DNA of 64,000 bases from Candidatus Aminicenantota bacterium (GTDB lineage Bacteria; Acidobacteriota; Aminicenantia; Aminicenantales; Saccharicenantaceae), in the NCBI GenBank assembly GCA_026393975.1, contig JAPKZD010000016.1, forward strand, positions 62,001 to 126,000, read 5' to 3'. Positions within the stretch are counted from its first letter, which is position 1. The number at the start of each line of letters is the position of its first letter. The notes under the pieces were generated by a model, which was not told the origin of the DNA, made no database searches, and saw only the letters and a list, made by a program, of their open reading frames with translations. The position numbers and the translations under genes were made by a program. This document shows positions 36,535 to 44,718 of the stretch, one piece after another.

Positions 36535-37773
36535 TCACCTCCGCTTCAGCCATTGCAAGGGATCGAGGGCCTTGGTCTTGTAGCGGATCTCGAAGTAGAG
36601 GCATTCCCCCTTGAGGGAGCCCGTATCCCCGACCATGGCCACGGGCTGTCCGGCTCGGACCATGTCCCCGACGGCGACCAGGAACTCCGCGCAGTGCCCG
36701 TAGAGCGAGTAATAGGTCATGCCGTGGTCGACGATGAGGAGGTTCCCGTAGCCCTGGAAGTAGTCCGCGTAGACGACCTTGCCCGTGTGGACGGACAGGA
36801 TGAGCGACTTGTCCTTGCCCGGGCTGATCTCGACGCCCTTGTTCATGACGACTGTCTTGAAGTCGGGGTGGCGCTCGAAACCGAAGTTTGTGACGACCTT
36901 CCCCTCCAGGGGCCAGGGGAGCTGGCCCCTTCTTTCGTAGAGGGGGACGAAGGCCGCGGGGAGGACCCACTCCTGGCTGATGATCTTGTTCATCATCTTC
37001 TGGAGCTCGTCGGCGCTCGCGGAGAGCTCCTCGAGGGTCTGCTTGAAAGTGTCCTTGTTCTTCCGAGTCTCCAGGACCAGGGCGGCGTACTTGCGGGCCT
37101 CGGTCTCGAGCTCCTGCTTCTTGAGGTTGGCCGCCCGGACCATCTCGGCGAGGTCCCTCTGCTTGCTGTCGAGGGCGGCCTCGGCCGAACGCAGTTCGTC
37201 GAGGGAGCGGAGGAATCCGGAAACGATGTTCTCTTGGTGACGGGCGAGGATGGCCAGGTTCTTGCTCTCGGAGGCGTAGGTTTCGATGTCCCGCGCCTGG
37301 AGCAGGAACTGGAAGAAGTCGAGCCGGCCGAACTTGTAGAGAGTTACCAGGATTTTTTCGATCGACTCGCGCTCCCGGTCGAGGTTCAAGCGGATGGTCC
37401 GGATGTTCGCTTTGATCGCGGCCAGGTCGGCCCGGGCCCGCTCGAGCTCGACGTTCTGTGCGGCCAGCTCCTTCTGGACGAGGCTCTTATTGAGGTTGAC
37501 CCTGGCCAGCGACGATAGGACCGACGACTCCTTCCGGGCCTCGGCCTCGATCCGGGCCTTGAGGTCCTTGATCTGCCCGTTGATGCGGCTGAGCCTCTGC
37601 TCGAAGTCCGAGACGCTCTGTGATGAAGGGGAGGATGACGGGGAGGCGGATGCGGAGGCCCGTGAGGGCTGGCCGGGATATGCGCCGGATGGACGGATGG
37701 CCGCCCCGACGAGAAGAGCGACTCCCGCAAGGAGCGCCGCGGCGCGCGGGAATTTGATCGTCGTCCTGTCCAT
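36535..37773 (-). CDS. envC: EnvC-like murein hydrolase activator
   Basis: A 412-residue periplasmic protein: signal peptide, Ser-rich spacer, about 210 residues of coiled coil (VSDFEQRLSRINGQIKDLKARIE onward, read in parts), then an M23/LytM domain. The metal-binding sites of active M23 enzymes are replaced: MNKGVEI where H-x-G-x-D is usual, and GECLYFEIR where H-x-H is usual. EnvC itself is degenerate in the same way and activates amidases at the septum. First gene of the envC-ctpA-yibQ operon. A TTTGGC-N17-TACAAT promoter-like pair lies at 37786-37814. Confidence 0.87.
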   Translation of the reverse strand: MDRTTIKFPRAAALLAGVALLVGAAIRPSGAYPGQPSRASASASPSSSPSSQSVSDFEQRLSRINGQIKDLKARIEAEARKESSVLSSLARVNLNKSLVQKELAAQNVELERARADLAAIKANIRTIRLNLDRERESIEKILVTLYKFGRLDFFQFLLQARDIETYASESKNLAILARHQENIVSGFLRSLDELRSAEAALDSKQRDLAEMVRAANLKKQELETEARKYAALVLETRKNKDTFKQTLEELSASADELQKMMNKIISQEWVLPAAFVPLYERRGQLPWPLEGKVVTNFGFERHPDFKTVVMNKGVEISPGKDKSLILSVHTGKVVYADYFQGYGNLLIVDHGMTYYSLYGHCAEFLVAVGDMVRAGQPVAMVGDTGSLKGECLYFEIRYKTKALDPLQWLKRR

Positions 37774-37853
37774 GGTCTGCTGCCTATTGTAGCCTATCGC
37801 TGCTCTCCGCCAAAGCCCTTCCGCGAGCGAGGCTCCGAAGCAGCTACGCTTTC

Positions 37854-37882
37854 TTGACCGGCCGCGCGCCTTCCCCTATACT
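37854..37882 (+). promoter_or_regulatory. promoter of anSME-like maturase gene
   Basis: TTGACC (37854-37859) and TATACT (37877-37882) are separated by 17 nt. Transcription would start near 37889. This places the in-frame start at 37854 inside the promoter and supports ATG 37902, which has AAAGG upstream. Confidence 0.65.
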
Positions 37883-37901
37883 CGAGCCGGAAAAAAGGTC
37901 C

Positions 37902-39050
37902 ATGGCCGTCGCGTCCCGCGGGTTCCAGGTGTTCGTCAAGCCGGCCGGCGCCGCCTGCAACCTGGCCTGCCGCTATTGTTACTACCTTGGAAAAGGCCCG
38001 TCCGGTCCCGAGAGCGGGCCAGTCCGCATGCCCGAAGACCTCCTCGAGGATTACATCGTCCAACACATCGCCGCTTCGCCCGACGAGGTCATCCGCTTCT
38101 CCTGGCACGGCGGCGAGCCGACGGTCCTGGGCGTCGATTACTTCCGCAGGATCGTTGAGATCCAACGCACGCACCGCCCCGCCGGGCGGACGATCGCTAA
38201 CGGCATGCAGACAAACGGCACCCTCCTCGACGAGGAGTGGGGCCGTTTTCTCGCGGCCGAAGGGTTCGCCGTCGGAATCAGCCTCGACGGCCCACGTGAG
38301 CTTCACGACAGGTATCGCCTCACCCGGGACGGGAGGTCCACTTTCGATGAGACGATGCGTGGCTACGGGATTTTGAGGCGTCACGGCGTCCCGACCGACA
38401 TCCTCTGCGTCGTTGGCGCGAATAACGTCGGGCATCCCGCGGAGGTCTACGGCTTTTTCAAGGAGATCGGCGCCTCCTATGTGACCTTCCTTCCGCTCGT
38501 CGAGCCGCGGCTCGACGCGCCGGGCGGCGTCAGCCCCGACACGGTGCCGGCCGAAGCCTGGGGCGATTTCCTTTGCGCTGTCTTTGACGAGTGGGTGGCC
38601 GGGGATATCGGGCGGGTCAAGATCCAGATCGTGGAAGAGGCGGCCCGGACCGCGTTCGGCCAGGAGCATTCGCTCTGCATTTTCCGGCCGGTCTGCGGCG
38701 ATATCCCCGTCCTCGAGCGGAACGGGGACTTCTACTCCTGTGACCATTTCGTGGACGCGGAGAACCGCGTCGGCAACATCCGCGAAACGCTGCTCGTCGA
38801 CCTCGTCGAAAGCCCCGCCCAACGTGCGTTCGGGCATGCCAAGCTGGGAAAGTTGCCCCGCGCCTGCCGGGCCTGTGAAGTCCGGGCGATGTGCAACGGG
38901 GAATGTCCGAAAAACCGTTTCGCCCGTGCCCCGGACGGTGAGCCGGGGCTGAATTATCTATGTGCGGGATACAAGAAGTTCTTCACCCGTGTCCGGCCCT
39001 TCGTCGCCGAAGTGGCCGCCGAGTGGCGCCGGCAGAACGCTAAGCCTTGA
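37902..39050 (+). CDS. radical-SAM anaerobic sulfatase-maturase family enzyme (SPASM)
   Basis: A 382-residue radical-SAM enzyme. The CX3CX2C cluster motif is C19, C23, C26 (CNLACRYC). FSWHGGEPTVLGVDYF and MQTNGTLLD are standard. The C-terminal SPASM region has CIFRPVCGD, GDFYSCDHFV and CRACEVRAMCNGEC, matching the auxiliary Fe-S clusters of anaerobic sulfatase-maturating enzymes, which make formylglycine from Cys or Ser. No sulfatase is present in the window, so the substrate is elsewhere or differs. Its end overlaps the convergent hydrolase gene by 11 nt. Confidence 0.85.
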   Translation: MAVASRGFQVFVKPAGAACNLACRYCYYLGKGPSGPESGPVRMPEDLLEDYIVQHIAASPDEVIRFSWHGGEPTVLGVDYFRRIVEIQRTHRPAGRTIANGMQTNGTLLDEEWGRFLAAEGFAVGISLDGPRELHDRYRLTRDGRSTFDETMRGYGILRRHGVPTDILCVVGANNVGHPAEVYGFFKEIGASYVTFLPLVEPRLDAPGGVSPDTVPAEAWGDFLCAVFDEWVAGDIGRVKIQIVEEAARTAFGQEHSLCIFRPVCGDIPVLERNGDFYSCDHFVDAENRVGNIRETLLVDLVESPAQRAFGHAKLGKLPRACRACEVRAMCNGECPKNRFARAPDGEPGLNYLCAGYKKFFTRVRPFVAEVAAEWRRQNAKP

Positions 39051-39897
39051 GCTTCTCCTTGAGGAAGTCGACCGTGCGCCGCCAGGCGAGCTCGGCCGCT
39101 TCCTTGTGATACCGCGTCCCGGTGTCGTTCATGAAGGCGTGCCCGGCGCCCTCGTAAGTGTAGATCTTGTATTCGACGCCGGCCTTCTTGAGGGCCTCCT
39201 CGAATGCCGGGATGCCCGCGTTGATCCGCTCGTCGTCGCCGGCGTAGTGGATGAGCATCGCCGCTTTTATTTTCGGGACGTCCTCGGGCGCGGGCTGCAT
39301 GCCGTAGAAAGGAACGGCCGCGGCCAGGTCCGGCGCGTTGACGGCCACCTGGTTCGTCGTTCCTCCGCCCCAGCAGAAGCCCATGCAGCCGACCTTGCCA
39401 GTCGCATGGGGTCCGGTTTTTAGATATTCGACGGCGGCGACGAAGTTCTTCGTGTTCGCCGCGTCGTTGAGCTTCTGGAAGAGGGGCCGGGCCTCGTCCG
39501 GATTCTCCGGTGTCCCGCCCAAGGGCGATAGGGCGTCCGGGGCGATGGCCAGGAATCCTTCGAGGGCCACCCGCCTGGCGATGTCTTCGGTATGGGGGTT
39601 GAGGCCCCTGTTCTCGTGGATGACGATAACGCCGGAGAGCTTGTCTGCGCCCTTGGGCCGGGCCGAGTAGGCGCGGACCTTGCCCGTTGCTCCCGGATAC
39701 TCGATGTATCCCGTTTCGAGGCGCGGGTCGTCCTTCGGGACGACTTGGCCCGCGGCCCCGCCGCTTTCGAGGGCCGGCAGGAGAGCCGCCGCGGCGGCCG
39801 TTCCGCCCGCGAGCGCGGCCAGCTTTCCGAGGAAGTCGCGGCGGTCCATCGCGCCGCGTGCGTATTTTTCGTAAAGGTCGTTGATTTCCGGGCTCAT
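39040..39897 (-). CDS. dienelactone-hydrolase-family protein with Tat-like signal
   Basis: A 285-residue alpha/beta hydrolase. The N-terminus carries a twin-arginine-like signal (DRRDFLGKLAALAGG), so the folded enzyme is probably exported. The DLH core has VIVIHENRGLNPHTEDIARR, the cysteine nucleophile in GFCWGGG, an Asp in AGDDERIN and His in GAGHAFMN. Substrates of such periplasmic DLH-like enzymes are usually unknown. The ATG at 39897 is chosen for its GGAGG site; the frame allows seven more residues. Confidence 0.87.
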   Translation of the reverse strand: MSPEINDLYEKYARGAMDRRDFLGKLAALAGGTAAAAALLPALESGGAAGQVVPKDDPRLETGYIEYPGATGKVRAYSARPKGADKLSGVIVIHENRGLNPHTEDIARRVALEGFLAIAPDALSPLGGTPENPDEARPLFQKLNDAANTKNFVAAVEYLKTGPHATGKVGCMGFCWGGGTTNQVAVNAPDLAAAVPFYGMQPAPEDVPKIKAAMLIHYAGDDERINAGIPAFEEALKKAGVEYKIYTYEGAGHAFMNDTGTRYHKEAAELAWRRTVDFLKEKLKA

Positions 39898-39945
39898 GGT
39901 CGTCCTCCCTGGATGCATTTACCTGTTTTCCCCGCGGACATGACC

Positions 39946-39974
39946 ATGGTATTTCGCGGTCTCGGCCCTGTCAA
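39946..39974 (-). promoter_or_regulatory. promoter of DLH-family gene
   Basis: The minus strand reads TTGACA (39969-39974), 17 nt, then TACCAT (39946-39951). A leader of about 40 nt leads to the GGAGG site and ATG 39897. Confidence 0.6.
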
Positions 39975-39991
39975 GTCTTTCCCCTCCGGAG

Positions 39992-40219
39992 GCGATGGCC
40001 CATTCGCTAAGGCTCAGGGCTACCCCTAACAAGCCCCGGCCTTCGTGCCGGGGAGTCGAGGGGTTTGCCCGTTCGCCGCCAGCGGCCGGGGCCCCGGGCT
40101 TGCCCGGGGGTCCACTTCCGCCGTACTCGCCCGTGTATGAGAGCCACGGGCGAGTGGCGAGCCGAAGGCTCGTCCCTTGACGCTAAGCACCGCCCTTCAA
40201 GGGGGATGAGAAGCGCGGC
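39992..40219 (+). repeat. intergenic hairpin-repeat cluster, copy B
   Basis: The 391-nt gap between the DLH gene and the glycerate kinase gene is filled by inverted repeats. Segment 40013-40067 (CCCCGGC/GCCGGGG inside ACCCCT/AGGGGT) matches 8355-8409, and 40179-40219 matches 8277-8319. Other stems are CCCCGGG/CCCGGGG (about 40092-40109), an 11-bp perfect ACTCGCCCGTG/CACGGGCGAGT (40125-40155) and CGAGCC/GGCTCG (40158-40172). No reading frame is credible. Related CGTTCGC-type edges also occur at 41653 and 41758. Confidence 0.7.
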
Positions 40220-40288
40220 TTAGGGTTGGCCCCTGAGTACAAGGGGGCCTACTGGCGGCGACCCCCGGGATTAGGTTATAGTGGTCGC

Positions 40289-41650
40289 ATGAGCGAAAAC
40301 ACACAGGCCGAAGGCGGTTTCCTGAGCGACGCGGAGGCCATCTGGCGGGCCGCCATCGCGGCGGTCGAGCCGGAGCGCCTCGTCCGGGAGAGCGTCGTCC
40401 GCGAGGACAACCTCGTCCGGATCAAAGGGACGACATTCGACCTGGCCGGCTTCGAGAAGGTCTTCCTTGTCGTTTTCGGCAAGGCCGCCGCGGCCATGGC
40501 CGGCGCGCTCGCCGATATCCTCGGCGAGCGGCTGACCTCGGGACTCGTGGTCGTTCCCGGGCCGGGCGTAAAAACGATTCCCAAGCTCGAATACATCGAG
40601 GCTTCCCATCCCATCCCGGACGCCCGAAGCGTCGAAGCCGCCCGCCGGGCGCTCGAGATCACCGGTAAGGCGGGGGAGAAGGATCTCGTCTTCGTCTGCA
40701 TTTCGGGCGGCGGTTCGTCGCTCCTCACGCTTCCCGCCGATGGCATCACGCTCGAAAAGAAGCGGCGCCTGACCGACGACCTGCTTCGCGCCGGGGCGAC
40801 CGTCGACGAGCTCAACGCCGTGCGGAAACACCTTTCCGCCGTCAAGGGCGGGCGGCTGGCCAAAGCGGCCTTCCCGGCGACCGTGGTGACGCTCGTCCTC
40901 TCCGATGTCGTCGGCGACGACCTCGGGACAATCGCCTCGGGTCCGACGCACTGGGACGTGTCGACCTTCGCCGACGCCCGCCGCGTCCTCGAGCGCTACG
41001 GCCTCTGGGATTCGGCCCCGGCCCTGGTCCGGGCCCGGCTCGAAGAAGGCCGCCGCGGCGAGATCGAAGAGACCCTCAAGGAGGGCGACCCCGTCTTCGC
41101 GCGCGCCCACGCGTTCATCGTGGGCGACAACATGACCGCGCTTCGCGCGGCTAAACACGAAGCGGATAAGCGCGGCTTCGAGACGGTCTTCCTGTCGTCC
41201 TCCGACAGCGGCGAAGCCAGGCAGGTCGCCGCGAACTACGCCGCTTTCCTGGCCGGGCTGACCTGCTCCGCGGCCTCCCTGCCGCGGCCGCTCTGCTTCC
41301 TGGCGGGAGGCGAGCTCACGGTCACGGTGAAAGGGAAGGGGAGGGGCGGCCGCAATACCGAGTTCGTTCTGGCGGCGCTCGTCGAGATGGGGAAAATAGA
41401 TACCGAGGGCCTCGACTGGTTCATTCTGAGCCTGGGGACCGACGGCATTGACGGCCCGACCGACGCCGCCGGCGCCTGGGCCGACGCCTCGACGGCCGGA
41501 TGCGCCCGCGCCATGCGCCTCGATCCTGCCGCCTATCTCGACGACAACGATTCCTATTCTTTTTTCAAACAGACGGGCTACCTGATCGTCACCGGACCGA
41601 CCGGGACGAACGTCATGGACTTGCGCGTCTTCCTGCTCCGCGCCGGCTGA
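40289..41650 (+). CDS. glycerate 2-kinase family protein (DUF4147/MOFRL)
   Basis: A 453-residue enzyme of the GckA/TtuD type, which phosphorylates D-glycerate to 2-phosphoglycerate. The N-terminal DUF4147 domain has VVFGKAAAAMAGALAD, SHPIPDARSVEAARRAL, CISGGGSSLL and NAVRKHLSAVKGGRLA. The C-terminal MOFRL domain has AGGELTVTVKGKGRGGRNTE and GTDGIDGPTDAAGAW. All expected motifs are present. The ATG at 40289 lies 6 nt after a TATAGT hexamer (40277-40282) with no clear -35, another possible leaderless start. Other genes of glycerate metabolism are not nearby. Confidence 0.9.
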   Translation: MSENTQAEGGFLSDAEAIWRAAIAAVEPERLVRESVVREDNLVRIKGTTFDLAGFEKVFLVVFGKAAAAMAGALADILGERLTSGLVVVPGPGVKTIPKLEYIEASHPIPDARSVEAARRALEITGKAGEKDLVFVCISGGGSSLLTLPADGITLEKKRRLTDDLLRAGATVDELNAVRKHLSAVKGGRLAKAAFPATVVTLVLSDVVGDDLGTIASGPTHWDVSTFADARRVLERYGLWDSAPALVRARLEEGRRGEIEETLKEGDPVFARAHAFIVGDNMTALRAAKHEADKRGFETVFLSSSDSGEARQVAANYAAFLAGLTCSAASLPRPLCFLAGGELTVTVKGKGRGGRNTEFVLAALVEMGKIDTEGLDWFILSLGTDGIDGPTDAAGAWADASTAGCARAMRLDPAAYLDDNDSYSFFKQTGYLIVTGPTGTNVMDLRVFLLRAG

Positions 41651-41848
41651 TACGTTCGCTGGCGCCGACCCCGATTTGCTAATCTTTGCAAATCGGTGTA
41701 AAAGCGCCGCTCAGTATTAGCCCTGGGCCTTAGTCCGAAGGGGCAAGCGGGCTTATACGTTCGCTGGCACTAACCCAGTTTTAGAAAACTGGGTTGGACC
41801 TGCTCAGTATTAGCCCTGGGCCTTAGTCCGAAGGGGCAAGCGGGCTTA
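41651..41848. repeat. two tandem repeat units with exchanged hairpins
   Basis: Unit 1 (41651-41755) and unit 2 (41756-41848) share the same 13-nt start (TACGTTCGCTGGC) and an identical 47-nt end (41709-41755 and 41802-41848). Between them lies a hairpin of unrelated sequence: CCGATTTGC/GCAAATCGG in unit 1 (9 bp, 41671-41696) and AACCCAGTTTT/AAAACTGGGTT in unit 2 (11 bp, 2-nt loop, 41772-41795). The common end itself can fold (AGCCC/GGGCT around CCTT/AAGG). Conserved flanks around a structure kept by different bases suggest selection on a fold. Confidence 0.75.
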
Positions 41849-42692
41849 TCATTCGTAGACACCGGCGAGGTCCCACTTTTTGATCGTGTCGAGGACAAGC
41901 TCGGCGACGCGGTCGTTGACCTTGCGGAAGTACTCCCGGGCCTGGGCGGCGTCGAAGGTCGGATAGCCTTGCCCCTTCTCGTAGAGGAGGATCGTCGAGG
42001 CCACCGGCGCGGCGTAATAGGCCCCGGCCGAGGCGTTGGGCGAGGCCATCTCCGGTTTGTAGCGCTCGGGGTGGACGCTATCGGGCAGGAAGGCCTGGAT
42101 GTAGGCCGTCTCGTTGTTGCCGGCGTGCCCGCCGTTCTGCTTGAAGACGGCCTTGGTGATGTCGTCGGCCAGGGTCCACCAGTTGACGACGAGGACCCGG
42201 ACGCGGCGGGCGTTGGCGACGCGCGTCGCGGCCGCGTTCAACGCCGCCGTGTCCGTTGAGGACGATGATGTTCTTGAAGCCGTTCGCGGCCAGGTTGTCG
42301 AGGACGGTCTCGGCGAAGGGCGAGTAGACCTCGGCCGGGATGGAGACGGCCCCCGGGAAGGCCTTCATGGCGTCGGTCATGCCGTAGTTCAGGGTCGGGG
42401 CGATCAGGGCGTCGACCTTCGCCGCGATATCCCGGGCCATGGCCTCCGGGGCGAGGTTGTCGGTGCCGTTGGGGATGACGCCGTGGGGTTCGAGGGAGCC
42501 GAACGGCACGAGCACCGTCCTGATCCGCGCCGGGACGAGCTCGCCGAACTCCTGCCAGCACATCAGGTTCATCTCGCGCGTCGTCGGCGGTTTCGCCGCG
42601 TTCTTGGCCGGGTCGGCCGTCTGCGCGAACGCCGCTGCCGCCGGCAGGACAGCCAGGAAAATCAACGCCGGGACCACGGGGGATTTTCTCAT
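41849..42692 (-). pseudogene. creatininase-family amidohydrolase, frameshifted
   Basis: The 5' part (42692 to about 42245) encodes a signal peptide (VVPALIFLAVLPAAAAFA) and the first half of a creatininase-like hydrolase (VLVPFGSLEPHGVIPNGTD, NIIVLNGHGG). The second half (NAAATRVANARRVRVLVVNWW, then NGGHAGNNETA to the stop at 41849) continues in another frame. One extra base near 42241-42245 (GTTGAAC where GTTAAC would restore the frame) explains the break. There is no homopolymer, so it may be a real mutation or an assembly error. GAGGAGG precedes the ATG. If intact, it would be a secreted metal-dependent amidohydrolase of about 280 residues. Confidence 0.75.
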
Positions 42693-42979
42693 GTCGGTTG
42701 CCTCCTCGCTCCCTCCATCTTATGCCAATCGCGGGAGTTTGGGAATTCAGATTTTATTCTTGCTTTATTTCCGGGCCTGGCTATAATGATACTGGCTCTC
42801 TCTCGCCGGCTGGAGAGGGCTCCCTCAAAATTCTTATCATCACCCCCCTTTTGCTGACCTCAGCCGGCACTCACCCCTCCCCAAGGGAGGGGGTAGTGTT
42901 GCGCCCGCTCCGATTTTCAGTTCCGCCGGCCCGCCGATTGTGCTATCATACGAAAAATCCCCGAGCGCGGAGTCCATGC

Positions 42980-43447
42980 ATGATGGGCAAGATCGACTGG
43001 AAGACGGAACTCACGCACCACTTCGACAGCCTCCGGGTCATCGAGCGCTGCCAGACGGAGACCATCGGCTATTTCAACCAATTCTGCGAGTTCATCGCCG
43101 AGCCGGCCTTCGAGAGCCTGGCCGACGAGCTGGCCCTCTTCCGGATCAAGTCCCGCCAGAAGAAGAACAAGGACCGGGACATCCGTTTCAGCGTCTGCTT
43201 TCCGGGCACGAAGGACGACCAGCTCCATTACCGGATCTCCCTGCCCAAGAACGCCGTGGAGCTTCGCCTCAAGCTCCAGGTCAAGGCGCGGCGGACGCCG
43301 ACGGCGGATTATCAGACGACGGACGAGGACTTCATGCCCGGGCTGTTCCCCCTCGAAGTCCTCAAGATGGACAAGGACGACGTCATCCACGACATCATCG
43401 AGCACTACCGCAGGTTCTGCTACGCGGCGCTGACGTCGCCGGACTGA
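42980..43447 (+). CDS. hypothetical protein
   Basis: A 155-residue soluble protein of no recognised family. It begins MMGKIDWKTELTHHFDSLR and has mixed alpha/beta character: a helical first third (ERCQTETIGYFNQFCEFIAEP) and a probable beta-rich middle (KDRDIRFSVCFPGTKDDQLHYRISLP). No signal peptide or membrane segment is seen. GGAG lies eight bases before ATG 42980. The upstream 287-nt gap holds TTGCTT-N16-TATAAT (42760-42787) on the plus strand and an 8-bp hairpin (42874-42892), so a long leader of about 190 nt is possible. Confidence 0.75.
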   Translation: MMGKIDWKTELTHHFDSLRVIERCQTETIGYFNQFCEFIAEPAFESLADELALFRIKSRQKKNKDRDIRFSVCFPGTKDDQLHYRISLPKNAVELRLKLQVKARRTPTADYQTTDEDFMPGLFPLEVLKMDKDDVIHDIIEHYRRFCYAALTSPD

Positions 43448-43466
43448 CCGGCGAACGGCCTTCTCG

Positions 43467-44702
43467 TCACTCCCTTTCCGACGGCGGGCGGCGCTCGCCG
43501 AACACGGGCGATTCCCGGACGAGGGTGGCGAGGACGGCGCCGGCGACGGCGAGAGCGGTGAGGACGAGGAGCGAAGTCGTCATGGCTCCGGTCGCCCGGT
43601 CCTTCATGGCGTCCATGCCCATGATGAAGACGATGCCCGAGATCTGGCCCATCAGCAAGAGCAGGCTGTTGGACGTGCCTTCCGGAGCGGGATGGGTGAT
43701 CTCGGCCGCGTACTGGAAGCCGATAGGTCCGGCGCTCAGCAGGAAGAATCCGAAGACGAAACCCGACAGGAGGAGCAGTCCGTAGCTCGTGGCGTAGGTC
43801 ATGCCGATGAGTCCGGGGATGAGCCCGGCGAAGGCCATGAAGATGAACGGCTTCCTGCGGCGGGACCTGTCGGAAACGAGCGGGATGACGACCGCGCCGA
43901 CGATGCCGCCGACGAGCATCAGGCCGCCGAGCGCCCCGGCCTGGGAGATGGAGAAGCCGCGCGGCCGGACGATGTCCTCGACCCAGGTCGATATGCTGTT
44001 GAACATGCCCAATCCGACGAAGAACATGATCAGGAGGAAGAGGAAGTCGCGCCGGCGAAGCATCGATTTGAGGCCGTCGAACATCAGGACGCGCTCATCG
44101 CGGCCGGCCGGCGTGGGCGGGTGCTCGCGGGCGACGAGAAGGAAAAAGCCCGCCGCGACGGCCGAGGCGACGCCGTAGAGAAGGAGCATCCGGCTCATGC
44201 CGATGCGCAGGTATAAATAGGGAGTGAGCAACATGGCCACCAGAGGGCCGAGGTAAAGCGCCAACGTGCCCACTCCGGAGGCCGTCGCCCGTTCCCTGAC
44301 CGGGAACCAGCGGGCCGCGATCTTGGTGATGGAGCCGATCACCAGCGGCTGTCCGACGGCGATCCCGACCTGGGAGAGGAAAACGACCGTATAGTTCGAA
44401 GCGAAGAGGCCGCGCAAGAGCGCGAAGACGGCCGTCAGGACGGCGCCGAGCCCGACGGCGGCCTTGAAGCCCCAGGTGTCGATAGCCCAAGCGGCGGGCA
44501 GGACGACGAGGATGTAGACGATCATGAAGACCATGGACAGGAGCCCGATCATGAGGTCGGACTTTCCGTAGAAAACGGCGGCGGCGCTCGTGATCGGGGC
44601 GAACGTGATCCAGAGCACCTGGGTCATGAGGCCCACGAGAACGAAAGCGAGGAGCACGAGCCAGCGATAGCGATAGACCTTGATCGTTTCTCCGTTCATC
44701 AT
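43467..44702 (-). CDS. major facilitator superfamily transporter
   Basis: A 411-residue protein with 12 predicted membrane helices. The first helix region (YRWLVLLAFVLVGLMTQVLWITFAPI, read in parts) and the AAWAIDTWGFKAAVGLG loop resemble the FLVCR-like branch of MFS carriers, which in eukaryotes move haem or choline. The substrate cannot be assigned. The central cytoplasmic loop (RDERVLMFDGLKSMLRRRD) and DRSRRRKPF loop are typical. GGAGG precedes the ATG. It lies 16 nt downstream of the acyltransferase gene and is probably co-transcribed with it. Confidence 0.82.
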   Translation of the reverse strand: MMNGETIKVYRYRWLVLLAFVLVGLMTQVLWITFAPITSAAAVFYGKSDLMIGLLSMVFMIVYILVVLPAAWAIDTWGFKAAVGLGAVLTAVFALLRGLFASNYTVVFLSQVGIAVGQPLVIGSITKIAARWFPVRERATASGVGTLALYLGPLVAMLLTPYLYLRIGMSRMLLLYGVASAVAAGFFLLVAREHPPTPAGRDERVLMFDGLKSMLRRRDFLFLLIMFFVGLGMFNSISTWVEDIVRPRGFSISQAGALGGLMLVGGIVGAVVIPLVSDRSRRRKPFIFMAFAGLIPGLIGMTYATSYGLLLLSGFVFGFFLLSAGPIGFQYAAEITHPAPEGTSNSLLLLMGQISGIVFIMGMDAMKDRATGAMTTSLLVLTALAVAGAVLATLVRESPVFGERRPPSERE

Positions 44703-44718
44703 ATTAACCTCCTTGTTT

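Noticed and set aside
34602-36614. A 670-codon plus-strand frame
   Set aside because: Antisense to yibQ and the S41 gene; no domain features.
37854-37901. In-frame extension of the radical-SAM gene from 37854
   Set aside because: The putative start lies inside the -35 box of a strong promoter, and the next ATG has a ribosome site.
41651-41848. CRISPR array
   Set aside because: Only two units, repeat arms of 13 and 47 nt with palindromic inserts, and no cas genes. The layout does not fit repeats and spacers.
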